Source: Candidatus Nitrosopumilus sp. (GTDB lineage: Archaea > Thermoproteota > Nitrososphaeria > Nitrososphaerales > Nitrosopumilaceae). From it: a DNA stretch of 64,000 bases. The position numbers and the translations under genes were made by a program. This document shows, one piece after another, positions 7,404 through 15,788 of the stretch; positions within the stretch are counted from its first letter, which is position 1, and every line of letters begins with the position of its first letter. The stretch lies in contig JAILWG010000003.1 in the NCBI GenBank assembly GCA_025699075.1, positions 124,001-188,000 of the forward strand. The letters are read 5' to 3'. Below the pieces are notes generated by a model. That model did not search any database and was not told where the DNA came from. It saw only the letters and a program-made list of their open reading frames with translations.

Positions 7404-9572
7404 ATGAAAGTAGCCTTAATCTATAATGATACGAAGATAGATCCAAATGATGTAATCAATGTTTTTGGTATGACTACCAAGGAGCATTACAGTTCAAAGG
7501 CTGTAGAAAGAGTTGCAAGAGCATTAGAAAAAGGTGGCCACACTGTAAAGGTTGTTGAAGGCGATATCCATCTTGCTGATGAATTGCGTGAGTTCATGCC
7601 AAAAGTGGTTGCGGGGGAGAATCCTGGAATGGTTTTCAACATGGCATATGGTATTCAAGGTCAGAATAGATACACGCATGTTCCTGCTATGATGGAAATG
7701 CTTGGAATTCCGTACATGGGTTCAGGTCCTGCTGGACATGCAGTTGTTCAAGATAAGGTGATGACAAAAATTGTTTTACAGAAAAATAATATTCCTACTC
7801 CTGGATTTTGGGTATTTAGAACACCTGAAGATACATACGATGATTTAGTATTTCCTGTAATCGTTAAACCAAAACTAGAATCCACATCAATGGGGATGGA
7901 GGTAGTGAATAATTGGGATGATCTTAGAGCAGCAGTTAAAGTTCAGCTTGAAAAATACCAACAAGATATTCTTGTAGAGCAGTTTATCTCAGGACGAGAG
8001 TTTGCCGTGGGATTACTAGGAAATAATCCAAACATCGATGTTCTTCCAATAGTTGAAATTAATCTAGATAATCCAGATCAAATACAAACAATATCTGATA
8101 AAAAGAAAAAAGGGGGTGTTGATAAAACATGTCCTGCAAAATTATCTAAAGAAAAAGCAGAAGAGATGAAACAAATGTGTATCAAAGCATTTACCTCTTT
8201 AGGACTAAATGATTATGCCAGAGTTGATTTTAGAATGGATAAAGATGAGAATCTTTACATTCTTGAATTAAATTCAATGGCAAGTCTTGGGTTGGGCGGA
8301 TCATTTTACTATGCAGCACAAAAAGCAGGATATACCTATGACTCTTTGATTAATAAAATTTTAGATGTGGCTGTGGTTAGGTATTTTGGTTCTTCTATAC
8401 AACAACATGAAAATGAAGTTGATTTAACTCAACCTTTACGTGTTGTTGCTAGAACCTATTTGAGAGGACATCTACAAAGCTTAAAAGAAACCATGAAGAA
8501 TTTTGTAAATCTAAACACACATGTATACAATGTTGAAAATGTTAATGAATTAGGATCCTTAATCTCCAAGAGATTAAAACACCTTGGATTTAGTGAACAT
8601 ATTCATAGACAATATGATGTTGGCAATTTTTATTATTTTAAAAACCACTCTGAATCTCAAAATGATATTCTAATTATATCTCACCTTGATACTCATTATG
8701 GCCCTGATGATTTAATCAGTTATCATGAAAATGATGACAAGATTGTTGGTTCAGGTATAGCTGAAAGTAAAGGAGGATTGGTAGTAATGTTGGGGGCATT
8801 ACATGCATTAAGATTTGCAAAAAAACTCAAAAAAGTACGATGTGCAATACTGCTTACTACCGATGATAGCTTGGGAGGTCGATTTAGTAAGAGATTTGTT
8901 AAAGAATATTCTAAAAAATCTCGTTACATTGTTGGACTAAAATCTGGTAGTGTTGATGGTGGGATAATTACCACTTGTTATGGTAGAAATGATTATCAAA
9001 TCAGATTCACCACCACTAGTGAACAGTCCACATCTGATATCCATGGTATAATTCCTGTTTTGGCAAAAAAATTGACTGCTATTGAAAAGTTATCTAAAGA
9101 CGAAAAAGATTATCGATTAAGGACTACTTCTGTTGTTTCTAAGGGTTCTCATGGAAATACTCCAAATTTTGCTACATTGACATTGATTTGCAGTTTTAAA
9201 ACAAATAAACTTGGAGAACAACTTGAATCAAAAATTCAAACTATCATGAAAAAAAGAGAAACAGGTTCCAAAAAACTTGATGTATCTATAAACAAAATTC
9301 AAGCTAGGCCTGCTGTATTAGAAGAACCATCTGATACAAAATTTTATGAACTAGTAGAAAGTCTTGCAAAAAAACATGAAATGAAAATTAAAAAACACTC
9401 CCAACTAATTTCTTCTGATATTTGTAATGTTCCAATCAAACTTCCTGCATTAGACGGATTTGGACCTCTTGGTCATAACTATCGTTCAACAAAAGAATAC
9501 ATTATTCATGATAGTATTATAGATCGTTCTGCATTACTTGCATCAGTTATCTTCAGATGTGCTGAAAAATGA
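7404..9572 (+). CDS. D-Ala-D-Ala-ligase-like ATP-grasp fused to M20-like peptidase
   Basis: A 722-residue cytosolic fusion. Residues 1-330 form a D-Ala-D-Ala ligase-type ATP-grasp domain (PYMGSGPAGHAVVQDKVMTK, PVIVKPKLESTSMGM, VEQFISGREFAVGL, ILELNSMASLGLGGS), which joins a carboxylate to an amine with ATP. Residues 360-722 have the M20/M28 layout: HLDT (H427, D429), SGIAESKGG (E454), TTDDSLGG (D487, D488) and LGHNYRSTKEY (H691). Canonical M20 enzymes use Asp where E454 sits and Glu-Glu where D487-D488 sit, so the metal site is altered and may be degenerate. Thaumarchaea lack murein, so a cytoplasmic dipeptide or amino-acid amide is a more likely product. GGT-like and formylglutamate-hydrolase genes follow downstream. 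Confidence 0.8.
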   Translation: MKVALIYNDTKIDPNDVINVFGMTTKEHYSSKAVERVARALEKGGHTVKVVEGDIHLADELREFMPKVVAGENPGMVFNMAYGIQGQNRYTHVPAMMEMLGIPYMGSGPAGHAVVQDKVMTKIVLQKNNIPTPGFWVFRTPEDTYDDLVFPVIVKPKLESTSMGMEVVNNWDDLRAAVKVQLEKYQQDILVEQFISGREFAVGLLGNNPNIDVLPIVEINLDNPDQIQTISDKKKKGGVDKTCPAKLSKEKAEEMKQMCIKAFTSLGLNDYARVDFRMDKDENLYILELNSMASLGLGGSFYYAAQKAGYTYDSLINKILDVAVVRYFGSSIQQHENEVDLTQPLRVVARTYLRGHLQSLKETMKNFVNLNTHVYNVENVNELGSLISKRLKHLGFSEHIHRQYDVGNFYYFKNHSESQNDILIISHLDTHYGPDDLISYHENDDKIVGSGIAESKGGLVVMLGALHALRFAKKLKKVRCAILLTTDDSLGGRFSKRFVKEYSKKSRYIVGLKSGSVDGGIITTCYGRNDYQIRFTTTSEQSTSDIHGIIPVLAKKLTAIEKLSKDEKDYRLRTTSVVSKGSHGNTPNFATLTLICSFKTNKLGEQLESKIQTIMKKRETGSKKLDVSINKIQARPAVLEEPSDTKFYELVESLAKKHEMKIKKHSQLISSDICNVPIKLPALDGFGPLGHNYRSTKEYIIHDSIIDRSALLASVIFRCAEK

Positions 9573-9680
9573 GCCTATTTCAATTAGAATTCAAAGGAAC
9601 TCAGATGAGGTAGATTTGATCTGAACGAGAAATTTGGAATAATTGTCAACAGACTTGTTTACGGATTTACTTTTGCCTTT

Positions 9681-11267
9681 TTGTATCAAATTGTTATTGG
9701 AATTGCAACATCTTTGCTTTCCTTACCTCTGACAGGAAATATTCAAGATCTCATATCTGGAGTTGAGCAAATTGAATCTCAACATGGTCCTTGGCTTGTA
9801 GTTTGGTGGATTGTCTCCACAATAATCATCACTATTATGGCATTGTTGATTATTAGATACAAAAAATATCTGTCTCCATACAAAGGTGAAAAAGATATCG
9901 AAATTCCGCCCAAAATTACTGCTGTAACTGCCATTATCATTGGTTCATCTATCTCTTTTCTGTTCTTTTTACTTGACACAATAATTGGATTAATTGTAGA
10001 AACAGGGACAAAAACTGATGTAACTGCAATATATCAGGCTGCAATAATAGGGGATTTTACACCATTAATTGTTAGTATAATTTTTTCAATAATTGCGGGC
10101 TTCATTATTGTGGGTGTGGCAAGTAAGACATCTAAAGTTAAAGAAATTACAAAAGATCTTGGTTTGAAAGATATTGCAGGCATTACACGAATTATGAATA
10201 AAACCAAAACTCAGAAGACAACATTAGCTGATACAATTGGACAACGTCCTGGAGCTTTGATTCATGTTGGAGAAAGAAAGGTTGATCAAGTTACAATGAA
10301 TTTAATTGAATATGATGAGAAGAATATCTATGAAGTAGACAATGCTACAATTGAAGAATGTTTAGAATCTAAAAACAAACAAAATGTATCCTGGATTAAT
10401 GTGGTAGGTGTTCATGATGCAGAGATCATTAAAAGATTTGGAGATAATTTTGACATTCATGCACTTCACCAATCAAACATAATGAATACTGAATTAAGGC
10501 CATATATCGAGGTCTTTGATAATTATGTTTTGATTATGTTGAAGATGCCTCATTATGATGGTGAAACCGGGAAACTGGAATTAGAACAAATATCTATTAT
10601 TTTAGCTCAAAACCATGTCTTAACTTTTCAAGAATTTAGGGCAGACTTTTTTGATCAAATCAGAAAAAGACTAAGAAATGGTTCAGGAAACATTAGAAAA
10701 CTTCAAAGTGATTATCTTACATATGCGATAATTGATGCAATCATTGACAGTTATTTTCTAGTTATTGAGAAAGTTGGTGACATTACAGAATACATAGAAG
10801 AAGAATTGATGAAAAATCCTACATCTGAAACTATGCAGAATATTCAAACATTAAAGCGTAGGATGATTGCATTGAGAAAATCAATTTGGCCTGCACGTGA
10901 AATTGTGGATTATTTGGGAAGGGATGATACCATTTTAATCTCTGATGGTACTAGAACGTATCTTCGTGATGTTTACAATCACGTAATCCAAGTTACTGAT
11001 TCTATTGAAGGGTTACGTGATGTGATTGGTGGCATGCTTGATACCTATCTCTCAAGTGTAAGTAATCGCATGAATGAAGTGATGAAGACCCTCACTGTAA
11101 TTGCAGCAATATTCATTCCAATTACGTTTATAGCTGGTATCTATGGAACAAATTTTTCATACGTTCCAGAATTACAATGGGAAGGAAGTTATTTTGTCAT
11201 GTTAATTGGGATGGCAGCTATCTCTGGAACCATGATTGCTTGGTTTAGGAAAAAAAGGTGGCTCTGA
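9681..11267 (+). CDS. CorA-like divalent-cation channel with extra N-terminal membrane domain
   Basis: A 528-residue membrane protein. The C-terminal two thirds match CorA: an alpha/beta cytoplasmic domain, long helices (DYLTYAIIDAIIDSYFLVIEKVGDITEYIEEELM) and two terminal TM helices. The signature after TM1 is YGTNF where CorA proteins have YGMNF, so selectivity may differ. The first about 150 residues hold four hydrophobic segments not found in typical CorA. The track start is TTG 9681, but the frame is open to about 9609 and its translation (NEKFGIIVNRLVYGFTF) looks coding, with only CTG (9621) as a possible start. Mg2+ or other divalent transport is inferred from family. Confidence 0.8.
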   Translation: MYQIVIGIATSLLSLPLTGNIQDLISGVEQIESQHGPWLVVWWIVSTIIITIMALLIIRYKKYLSPYKGEKDIEIPPKITAVTAIIIGSSISFLFFLLDTIIGLIVETGTKTDVTAIYQAAIIGDFTPLIVSIIFSIIAGFIIVGVASKTSKVKEITKDLGLKDIAGITRIMNKTKTQKTTLADTIGQRPGALIHVGERKVDQVTMNLIEYDEKNIYEVDNATIEECLESKNKQNVSWINVVGVHDAEIIKRFGDNFDIHALHQSNIMNTELRPYIEVFDNYVLIMLKMPHYDGETGKLELEQISIILAQNHVLTFQEFRADFFDQIRKRLRNGSGNIRKLQSDYLTYAIIDAIIDSYFLVIEKVGDITEYIEEELMKNPTSETMQNIQTLKRRMIALRKSIWPAREIVDYLGRDDTILISDGTRTYLRDVYNHVIQVTDSIEGLRDVIGGMLDTYLSSVSNRMNEVMKTLTVIAAIFIPITFIAGIYGTNFSYVPELQWEGSYFVMLIGMAAISGTMIAWFRKKRWL

Positions 11268-11314
11268 TTTGAGATTAGAAAAATCTATTTTTTCAGATTA
11301 GTTGTAAATGAATC

Positions 11315-11455
11315 ATGACCAATAAAGCATTACAAAGAGCATATGCAATTCCTACAGAAATTATGGCATCTGCATTTACAGAGGAGCTTCGAAAGAGAAG
11401 GGATGAAAGCAAAAACACATGTCCTCATTCTGGAAAGGATATAACTCCAAATTAG
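11315..11455 (+). CDS. 46-aa hypothetical protein
   Basis: ATG-initiated short ORF between the CorA-like and GGT-like genes, 15 nt before the latter. It is helical and charged with a single CPHSG motif near the C-terminus. It is probably in the same transcript as the GGT-like gene. No family recognised. Confidence 0.5.
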   Translation: MTNKALQRAYAIPTEIMASAFTEELRKRRDESKNTCPHSGKDITPN

Positions 11456-11470
11456 AAAAGGAATTAGAAA

Positions 11471-13102
11471 TTGAACATTGAAAAAATAGAAAAATCATTC
11501 CAGTCCACTTCTAACAAAAAATGCTCCGTAGCAAAAAAGGGCATGATATCATCCGCATTTCCTGATGCAACCAAGGCTGGAGTTGAAATGCTCAAAAAAG
11601 GAGGAAATGCAATTGATGCAGCATGTGCAACTGCACTTGCATTAGGTGTTTGTGAACCTCAGGCTTCTGGAATTGGAGGTCAATCTATGTGTGTTATTCA
11701 TGTTAATGGAAAGTCATATGCAATTGATGGTTCTAGTCGTTCTCCCTCTTTGGCTCATTCATCTATTTATAAAAAGAAAAAAAATCGACGTCTTGGATAC
11801 AAAGCAACTACAGTTCCAAGTACTTTGTCTGTAATTGGATTTCTACATGAGAGATATGGTAGATTGGAATGGCAAAAAATTGTTGCACCATCAATACGAA
11901 TTGCAAAAAAAGGATATAAAATCACTCAACTCCAACATAACTTACAAAAAAGAGAATTGGAAAATTTCCTTTCAATCAAATCAAAATCTGGTGCAAAATA
12001 TTTCTTAAAAGATGGAGTTGTTCCATATGATGTAGGTGATAGATTCATTCAAGAAGATTTGTCTGAAACACTCAGTGCAATTTCAGATTACGGATATCAA
12101 ATTTTCTATCACGGTGAAATTGCAAAAAAAATTGCCCTTGATATGAAAAAAAATCGAGGCTTGATTCAAGAAGAAGATTTATCATATATCCCTGAACCTC
12201 TGATTAGAAAGCCTATTAGTAGAAAATATCGTCACGTGACCGTTGCAACAATGCCTCCTCCTGCAGCAGGAAGGACTCTTTTACTTACATTGATGATGCT
12301 AAATCACCTTCCCTCAAAATTTTTGAGAAGTTCAAAATTAAGTTCATATCACTTTGTTGCTGAAACTTTCAGAAAGGCATTTTTGCATAGGGTTCAGAGA
12401 CCGTTTAATCGACATACGTATGATCAAGTTCAGGATAAATTACATTTGCAAAGAAGTTTTGCAAAACAGATGGCAGATTCTATTCATAATGCAATGGATG
12501 CAACACTACCTATGATTGATCCTGATTTTGGAGGTGAAGATACTACCCATCTTTCAACTATGGATGATGAAGGAAACGCTGTAGGTATCACTCAATCCAT
12601 AGAATTGGCATATGGTTCAAAAGCTGCAGCTGAAGGCCTGGGATTTTTGTACAACAATTACATGTCTGCATTTGAGTTTACGAATCCTAACCATCCTTAC
12701 TATATTCGTCCTAATGCTATTCCTTGGACTTCTGTTTCTCCTGCATTAATTTTTAATAATTCTAAATTGTGGATGGTGGTTGGAAGTCCAGGTAGTCAGA
12801 GAATTTTTTCGACCGTTACGCAATTCCTCTCAAGAATAATTGATGGCAATCTTCCAATGAGTGAGGCAATTGAAAGACCTAGATTCCATTGTTCTATTGG
12901 GGGAACAGTGAGTATTGAAGATGGGGGATTTCGAACCGAAATTATTGATTATCTTAAAGAAATGGGTTATGAAATTTCTGTAAAAGAGAGATATTCATTC
13001 TATCATGGAGCAATCCATGCTACAATGAAACTTCAAACACAGGATGGATTTCATGGGGTAGCTGAAGTAAGACGTGATGGAATAGCAGAAGGATTGAATT
13101 GA
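11471..13102 (+). CDS. Gamma-glutamyltransferase-like N-terminal nucleophile hydrolase
   Basis: A 543-residue member of the GGT family, which cleaves itself and then hydrolyses or transfers gamma-glutamyl groups. The autoprocessing/nucleophile motif is intact: GGEDTTHLSTMDDEG, with T358 as predicted nucleophile; the glycine-rich loop SPGSQRIFSTV is also present. The region that supplies the glutamate-carboxylate Arg reads DGSSRSP rather than D-x-R-E-x-AP, as in the divergent YwrD-like branch, so the true substrate may not be glutathione. No signal peptide is seen, so it acts in the cytoplasm, unlike most bacterial GGTs. TTG start. Its stop overlaps the start of the formylglutamate-hydrolase-like gene (TTGA), implying coupling. 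Confidence 0.85.
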   Translation: MNIEKIEKSFQSTSNKKCSVAKKGMISSAFPDATKAGVEMLKKGGNAIDAACATALALGVCEPQASGIGGQSMCVIHVNGKSYAIDGSSRSPSLAHSSIYKKKKNRRLGYKATTVPSTLSVIGFLHERYGRLEWQKIVAPSIRIAKKGYKITQLQHNLQKRELENFLSIKSKSGAKYFLKDGVVPYDVGDRFIQEDLSETLSAISDYGYQIFYHGEIAKKIALDMKKNRGLIQEEDLSYIPEPLIRKPISRKYRHVTVATMPPPAAGRTLLLTLMMLNHLPSKFLRSSKLSSYHFVAETFRKAFLHRVQRPFNRHTYDQVQDKLHLQRSFAKQMADSIHNAMDATLPMIDPDFGGEDTTHLSTMDDEGNAVGITQSIELAYGSKAAAEGLGFLYNNYMSAFEFTNPNHPYYIRPNAIPWTSVSPALIFNNSKLWMVVGSPGSQRIFSTVTQFLSRIIDGNLPMSEAIERPRFHCSIGGTVSIEDGGFRTEIIDYLKEMGYEISVKERYSFYHGAIHATMKLQTQDGFHGVAEVRRDGIAEGLN

Positions 13103-13869
13103 CTAAACTTCCAGTATTGCTATCAATACCTCATGGTGGAACAAAAAAACCTGCAGAACTTGAGGGACATTTATCTATAACAAAAAAGGATTTGTTTGAT
13201 GATTCTGATCCTTTTGTGATAGAACTTTATGATCTTGGAGATAAAGTTCAGCGTGTAATTAAAACAGATATTGCAAGAGCATTCGTAGATCTTAATCGTT
13301 CAGTAGATGATATGCCTCCAGATAATCCTGATGGATTGATAAAAAGTATGACTTGTTACAAAAAACCCATCTACACTAATGGAAAAGCCCCCGATGATTC
13401 TCTTTGTAATCTGTTGATAGAAATGTACTATTTACCATACCATAGGTCTATCCAAAAAAGTATTGAAGAATTAGATTTGCAATTGTGTCTTGATTGTCAT
13501 TCAATGGCATCTATTGCACCTGGAATATCTCCTGATGGGAATAAAAATCCCCGACCAAAGTTTTGTTTATCAAACAATGATGGACAAACATCTTCACAAG
13601 AAATGATTGAATTGTTGGCTGACTCTATATCTGAATCCTATTCTATTGATAGAGATGAAATATCTATAAACAATCCATTTCATGGAGGCCATATAACCAA
13701 AACCTATGGGAATAAACCGTATCCTTGGATTCAAGTTGAGATGAATAGAAATATGTATTTGCAATCTCCTTGGTATGATGAAGAATCTCTTACTGTAGAT
13801 AGTGGCCATCTCCAAAAATTAAACAAGCAATTTGAAAATTCACTCAATCTTTTATTCTCAAAAATCTGA
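13099..13869 (+). CDS. N-formylglutamate amidohydrolase-like enzyme
   Basis: A 256-residue cytosolic hydrolase of the N-formylglutamate amidohydrolase family. Recognisable segments are SIPHGG at the N-terminus, the Arg/Asn-rich ARAFVDLNRSVDD, LDCHSM (metal His), and the C-terminal PFHGGHI and VEMNRNMY. Family members remove an N-formyl or other N-acyl group from glutamate. It overlaps the GGT-like gene by 4 nt from a TTG start. Pairing an N-acylglutamate hydrolase with a gamma-glutamyl enzyme suggests turnover of a glutamyl compound, which is inference. Confidence 0.8.
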   Translation: MTKLPVLLSIPHGGTKKPAELEGHLSITKKDLFDDSDPFVIELYDLGDKVQRVIKTDIARAFVDLNRSVDDMPPDNPDGLIKSMTCYKKPIYTNGKAPDDSLCNLLIEMYYLPYHRSIQKSIEELDLQLCLDCHSMASIAPGISPDGNKNPRPKFCLSNNDGQTSSQEMIELLADSISESYSIDRDEISINNPFHGGHITKTYGNKPYPWIQVEMNRNMYLQSPWYDEESLTVDSGHLQKLNKQFENSLNLLFSKI

Positions 13870-13948
13870 TTTTAATACTAATTTGATACATAAAATGTCA
13901 ATTTTGTTTGAGTCTGTTTCTGATTAGGCATTTTTTTGATTTTATCAT

Positions 13949-14044
13949 ATGAGTATGATTAGAACATGCAGACATTGTGGGAATGAATTCCATGATTTGT
14001 ACAGGGTTTGCTGCTCAGCAAAATGTGCTAAAGAGATCTCATAG
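13949..14044 (+). CDS. 31-aa zinc-finger microprotein
   Basis: Very short ATG ORF encoding a C-x2-C (CRHC) and a CCSAKC segment, consistent with a single zinc site. It ends 9 nt before the PRC-barrel gene. Other proteins of this type occur at 5073, 7200, 21821, 21942, 24534 and 26478. Confidence 0.5.
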   Translation: MSMIRTCRHCGNEFHDLYRVCCSAKCAKEIS

Positions 14045-14053
14045 AATAGAGGT

Positions 14054-14473
14054 ATGAAAAATCAAAGTAAACCCTTGGGAAAATATTGGTCTGGTCAACA
14101 ATTTGTAGGACTATCTGTTTTTGACAGTAAAGGAAATGATTGTGGTAAAATTCAATCTATCTGTGTTGACCCAAAAACATTCTCGATATCTGGAGTCATG
14201 ACTAAACAAAGATTGTCTACAGAATATTTTATTTCTGCCACTTATTTTGAAATATTGACTGAGTCTTCTCTTAGGTTAAACTCGATTCCAATAAAACCTC
14301 ATGATAAAATTATAGATGTGGATGGAAAATCAGTAGGAAAAGTTATCAAAATTAATCTTAATTCTGAAACAAACAAGATTGAATCCCTTGAGATAAAATC
14401 ACGTTTTAAATCAAAAATTATACCTTCTGATAGGATTGTTGGAATTGGAGACAAGATTACAATTAAAGACTAA
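14054..14473 (+). CDS. PRC-barrel domain protein
   Basis: Small cytosolic protein (139 residues) with two PRC-barrel-like beta units: about 12-65 (VGLSVFDSKGNDCGKIQSICVD) and 85-139 (IIDVDGKSVGKVIKI). The double repeat of G-x-V-x-D-x-x-G-x-x-G-K/V is the family signature. PRC barrels mediate RNA or protein binding in photosystem, RimM and cell-division (CdpB-like) proteins; which role applies here cannot be read from the sequence. It precedes the SHOCT gene by about 75 nt. Confidence 0.7.
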   Translation: MKNQSKPLGKYWSGQQFVGLSVFDSKGNDCGKIQSICVDPKTFSISGVMTKQRLSTEYFISATYFEILTESSLRLNSIPIKPHDKIIDVDGKSVGKVIKINLNSETNKIESLEIKSRFKSKIIPSDRIVGIGDKITIKD

Positions 14474-14547
14474 TTGTACATTAGTGCCTCCTAATAATAT
14501 AACTCTTAAAATATTACTTCTGCTCTAAAAATTCGGAATCAACATAG

Positions 14548-15012
14548 ATGGACAATAAAAAAGAGAAATCTGAAAGTTTTAAAAAAATTGTCAAGAAAAA
14601 GCAAGAACATATTCTTGGTGATGTTACAAAAAATTATGTTCAAACAATAGAACATGGAAAACAGATAGGAAAAGAATCTATTGTAAAGATAAATCAAATC
14701 ACCAATAATACTGCAGACTTTCTTAAATCACAAGAATATCTAAAAACATTAAAAATTAACTCACTAAAACTCCGAGAAAAAGGTTTGGAGCAAACAAATA
14801 TTCTCAAAAAGAAGAGTCCAAAATTTTATAAAAAATTTGTCAATGCCTTTTTCCTTTTCTTTGAATTACTTGTGGGAAGAATCAAACTCGGCACACAATA
14901 TGGAGCTTCAAGTCTGGAAATTTTAGAAAAGCTAGCTAAACTCAAAGAATTAGGAATTATAACTGATAAAGAATTCAATGAGAAAAAGAAAAAAATCTTA
15001 GATAGAATATGA
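14548..15012 (+). CDS. SHOCT-domain protein
   Basis: Basic helical protein of 154 residues. The last about 32 residues (LEILEKLAKLKELGIITDKEFNEKKKKIL) match the SHOCT motif, a short oligomerisation element usually found at C-termini. Residues 95-115 are hydrophobic with basic flanks and could associate with the membrane. It lies between the PRC-barrel protein and an unknown protein upstream of the antiporter. Function unknown. Confidence 0.7.
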   Translation: MDNKKEKSESFKKIVKKKQEHILGDVTKNYVQTIEHGKQIGKESIVKINQITNNTADFLKSQEYLKTLKINSLKLREKGLEQTNILKKKSPKFYKKFVNAFFLFFELLVGRIKLGTQYGASSLEILEKLAKLKELGIITDKEFNEKKKKILDRI

Positions 15013-15038
15013 ATGTGCGATAAAGGTTTGAAATAAAA

Positions 15039-15785
15039 TTGACTCACGAAAAAAATCTTAAACCGAGTAATATCCCATCAAAACAAACTATTGTACTTAG
15101 AACTAAATTGTTACCTCAAGATATTCTGAATATTTTAGAGAAAAAGAAAACATCTCTTTTTGGGTCTACATTACGAAGACCAAAATCAAGTGATGTGACT
15201 GTTGAAACCCCTGAATTGTACTTGGAGCAATTTGTTTTTGTTTTGGGTCATTATGAAATTGATTTTGACCGGGATACCTCATACTTTATCAAAGTGGATC
15301 CTGATGTTGTTAAAGTTACAATTGGCACTAAAACATTTCCAATATTAAACAAATCTGGAGTGTGGAAGAAATTTGGAAAAAAGATGAAAGAAGGAGTTGG
15401 AATTACTAAACAAGATTTAGAAATTAAAGTCAGTGAAAATGCGGTAAAAAGCATGACTGATTCCCTATACTTGGATAACAATGGATTGGAAACTGCCTTT
15501 TCATATAGTACTAATTCAGATGCGGTTGAAAATTATGCTCAAAAGATTCTAGATGTGAACAAAGGACATATCAGAACAAACAATCTGACTGATGATGATA
15601 TTTTCTCAAAACTGGCTCATAAACTCAAAGATAGTCTAAAACATGATTTGAAAATTAATCGTGAAGAATACGTTGTAACAGAATTTCGTGAGATATTTGT
15701 TCCAATTTATGAAACAAAATGCTATGATAATAAAAACAAGGTTGCAGTTGCCAGAATAGATGCAATAACTGGAAAACTTATCTAA
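15039..15785 (+). CDS. Hypothetical protein upstream of the antiporter
   Basis: A soluble protein of 248 residues with no recognised domain. It begins with TTG and ends 3 nt before the antiporter start, so it is almost certainly in one operon with it. Predicted strands dominate the middle (FVFVLGHYEIDFDRDTSYFIKVD, VVKVTIGTKTFPIL) and the C-terminus ends in strands (EYVVTEFREIFVPIYETKCY, KVAVARIDAITGKLI) that resemble a substrate- or membrane-anchored binding module. A regulatory partner of the antiporter is one possibility, based only on position. Confidence 0.65.
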   Translation: MTHEKNLKPSNIPSKQTIVLRTKLLPQDILNILEKKKTSLFGSTLRRPKSSDVTVETPELYLEQFVFVLGHYEIDFDRDTSYFIKVDPDVVKVTIGTKTFPILNKSGVWKKFGKKMKEGVGITKQDLEIKVSENAVKSMTDSLYLDNNGLETAFSYSTNSDAVENYAQKILDVNKGHIRTNNLTDDDIFSKLAHKLKDSLKHDLKINREEYVVTEFREIFVPIYETKCYDNKNKVAVARIDAITGKLI

Positions 15786-15788
15786 ATT

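Noticed and set aside
7404-9572. Peptidoglycan D-Ala-D-Ala ligase
   Set aside because: The lineage has no murein, and the enzyme is fused to a peptidase-like domain with glutamyl-type neighbours; no other mur genes appear here.
5388-13869. Known N-acetylglutaminylglutamine amide cluster
   Set aside because: The marker genes, an asparagine-synthase-like amidotransferase and a GNAT/ATP-grasp fusion, are absent; here these are separate and differently combined.
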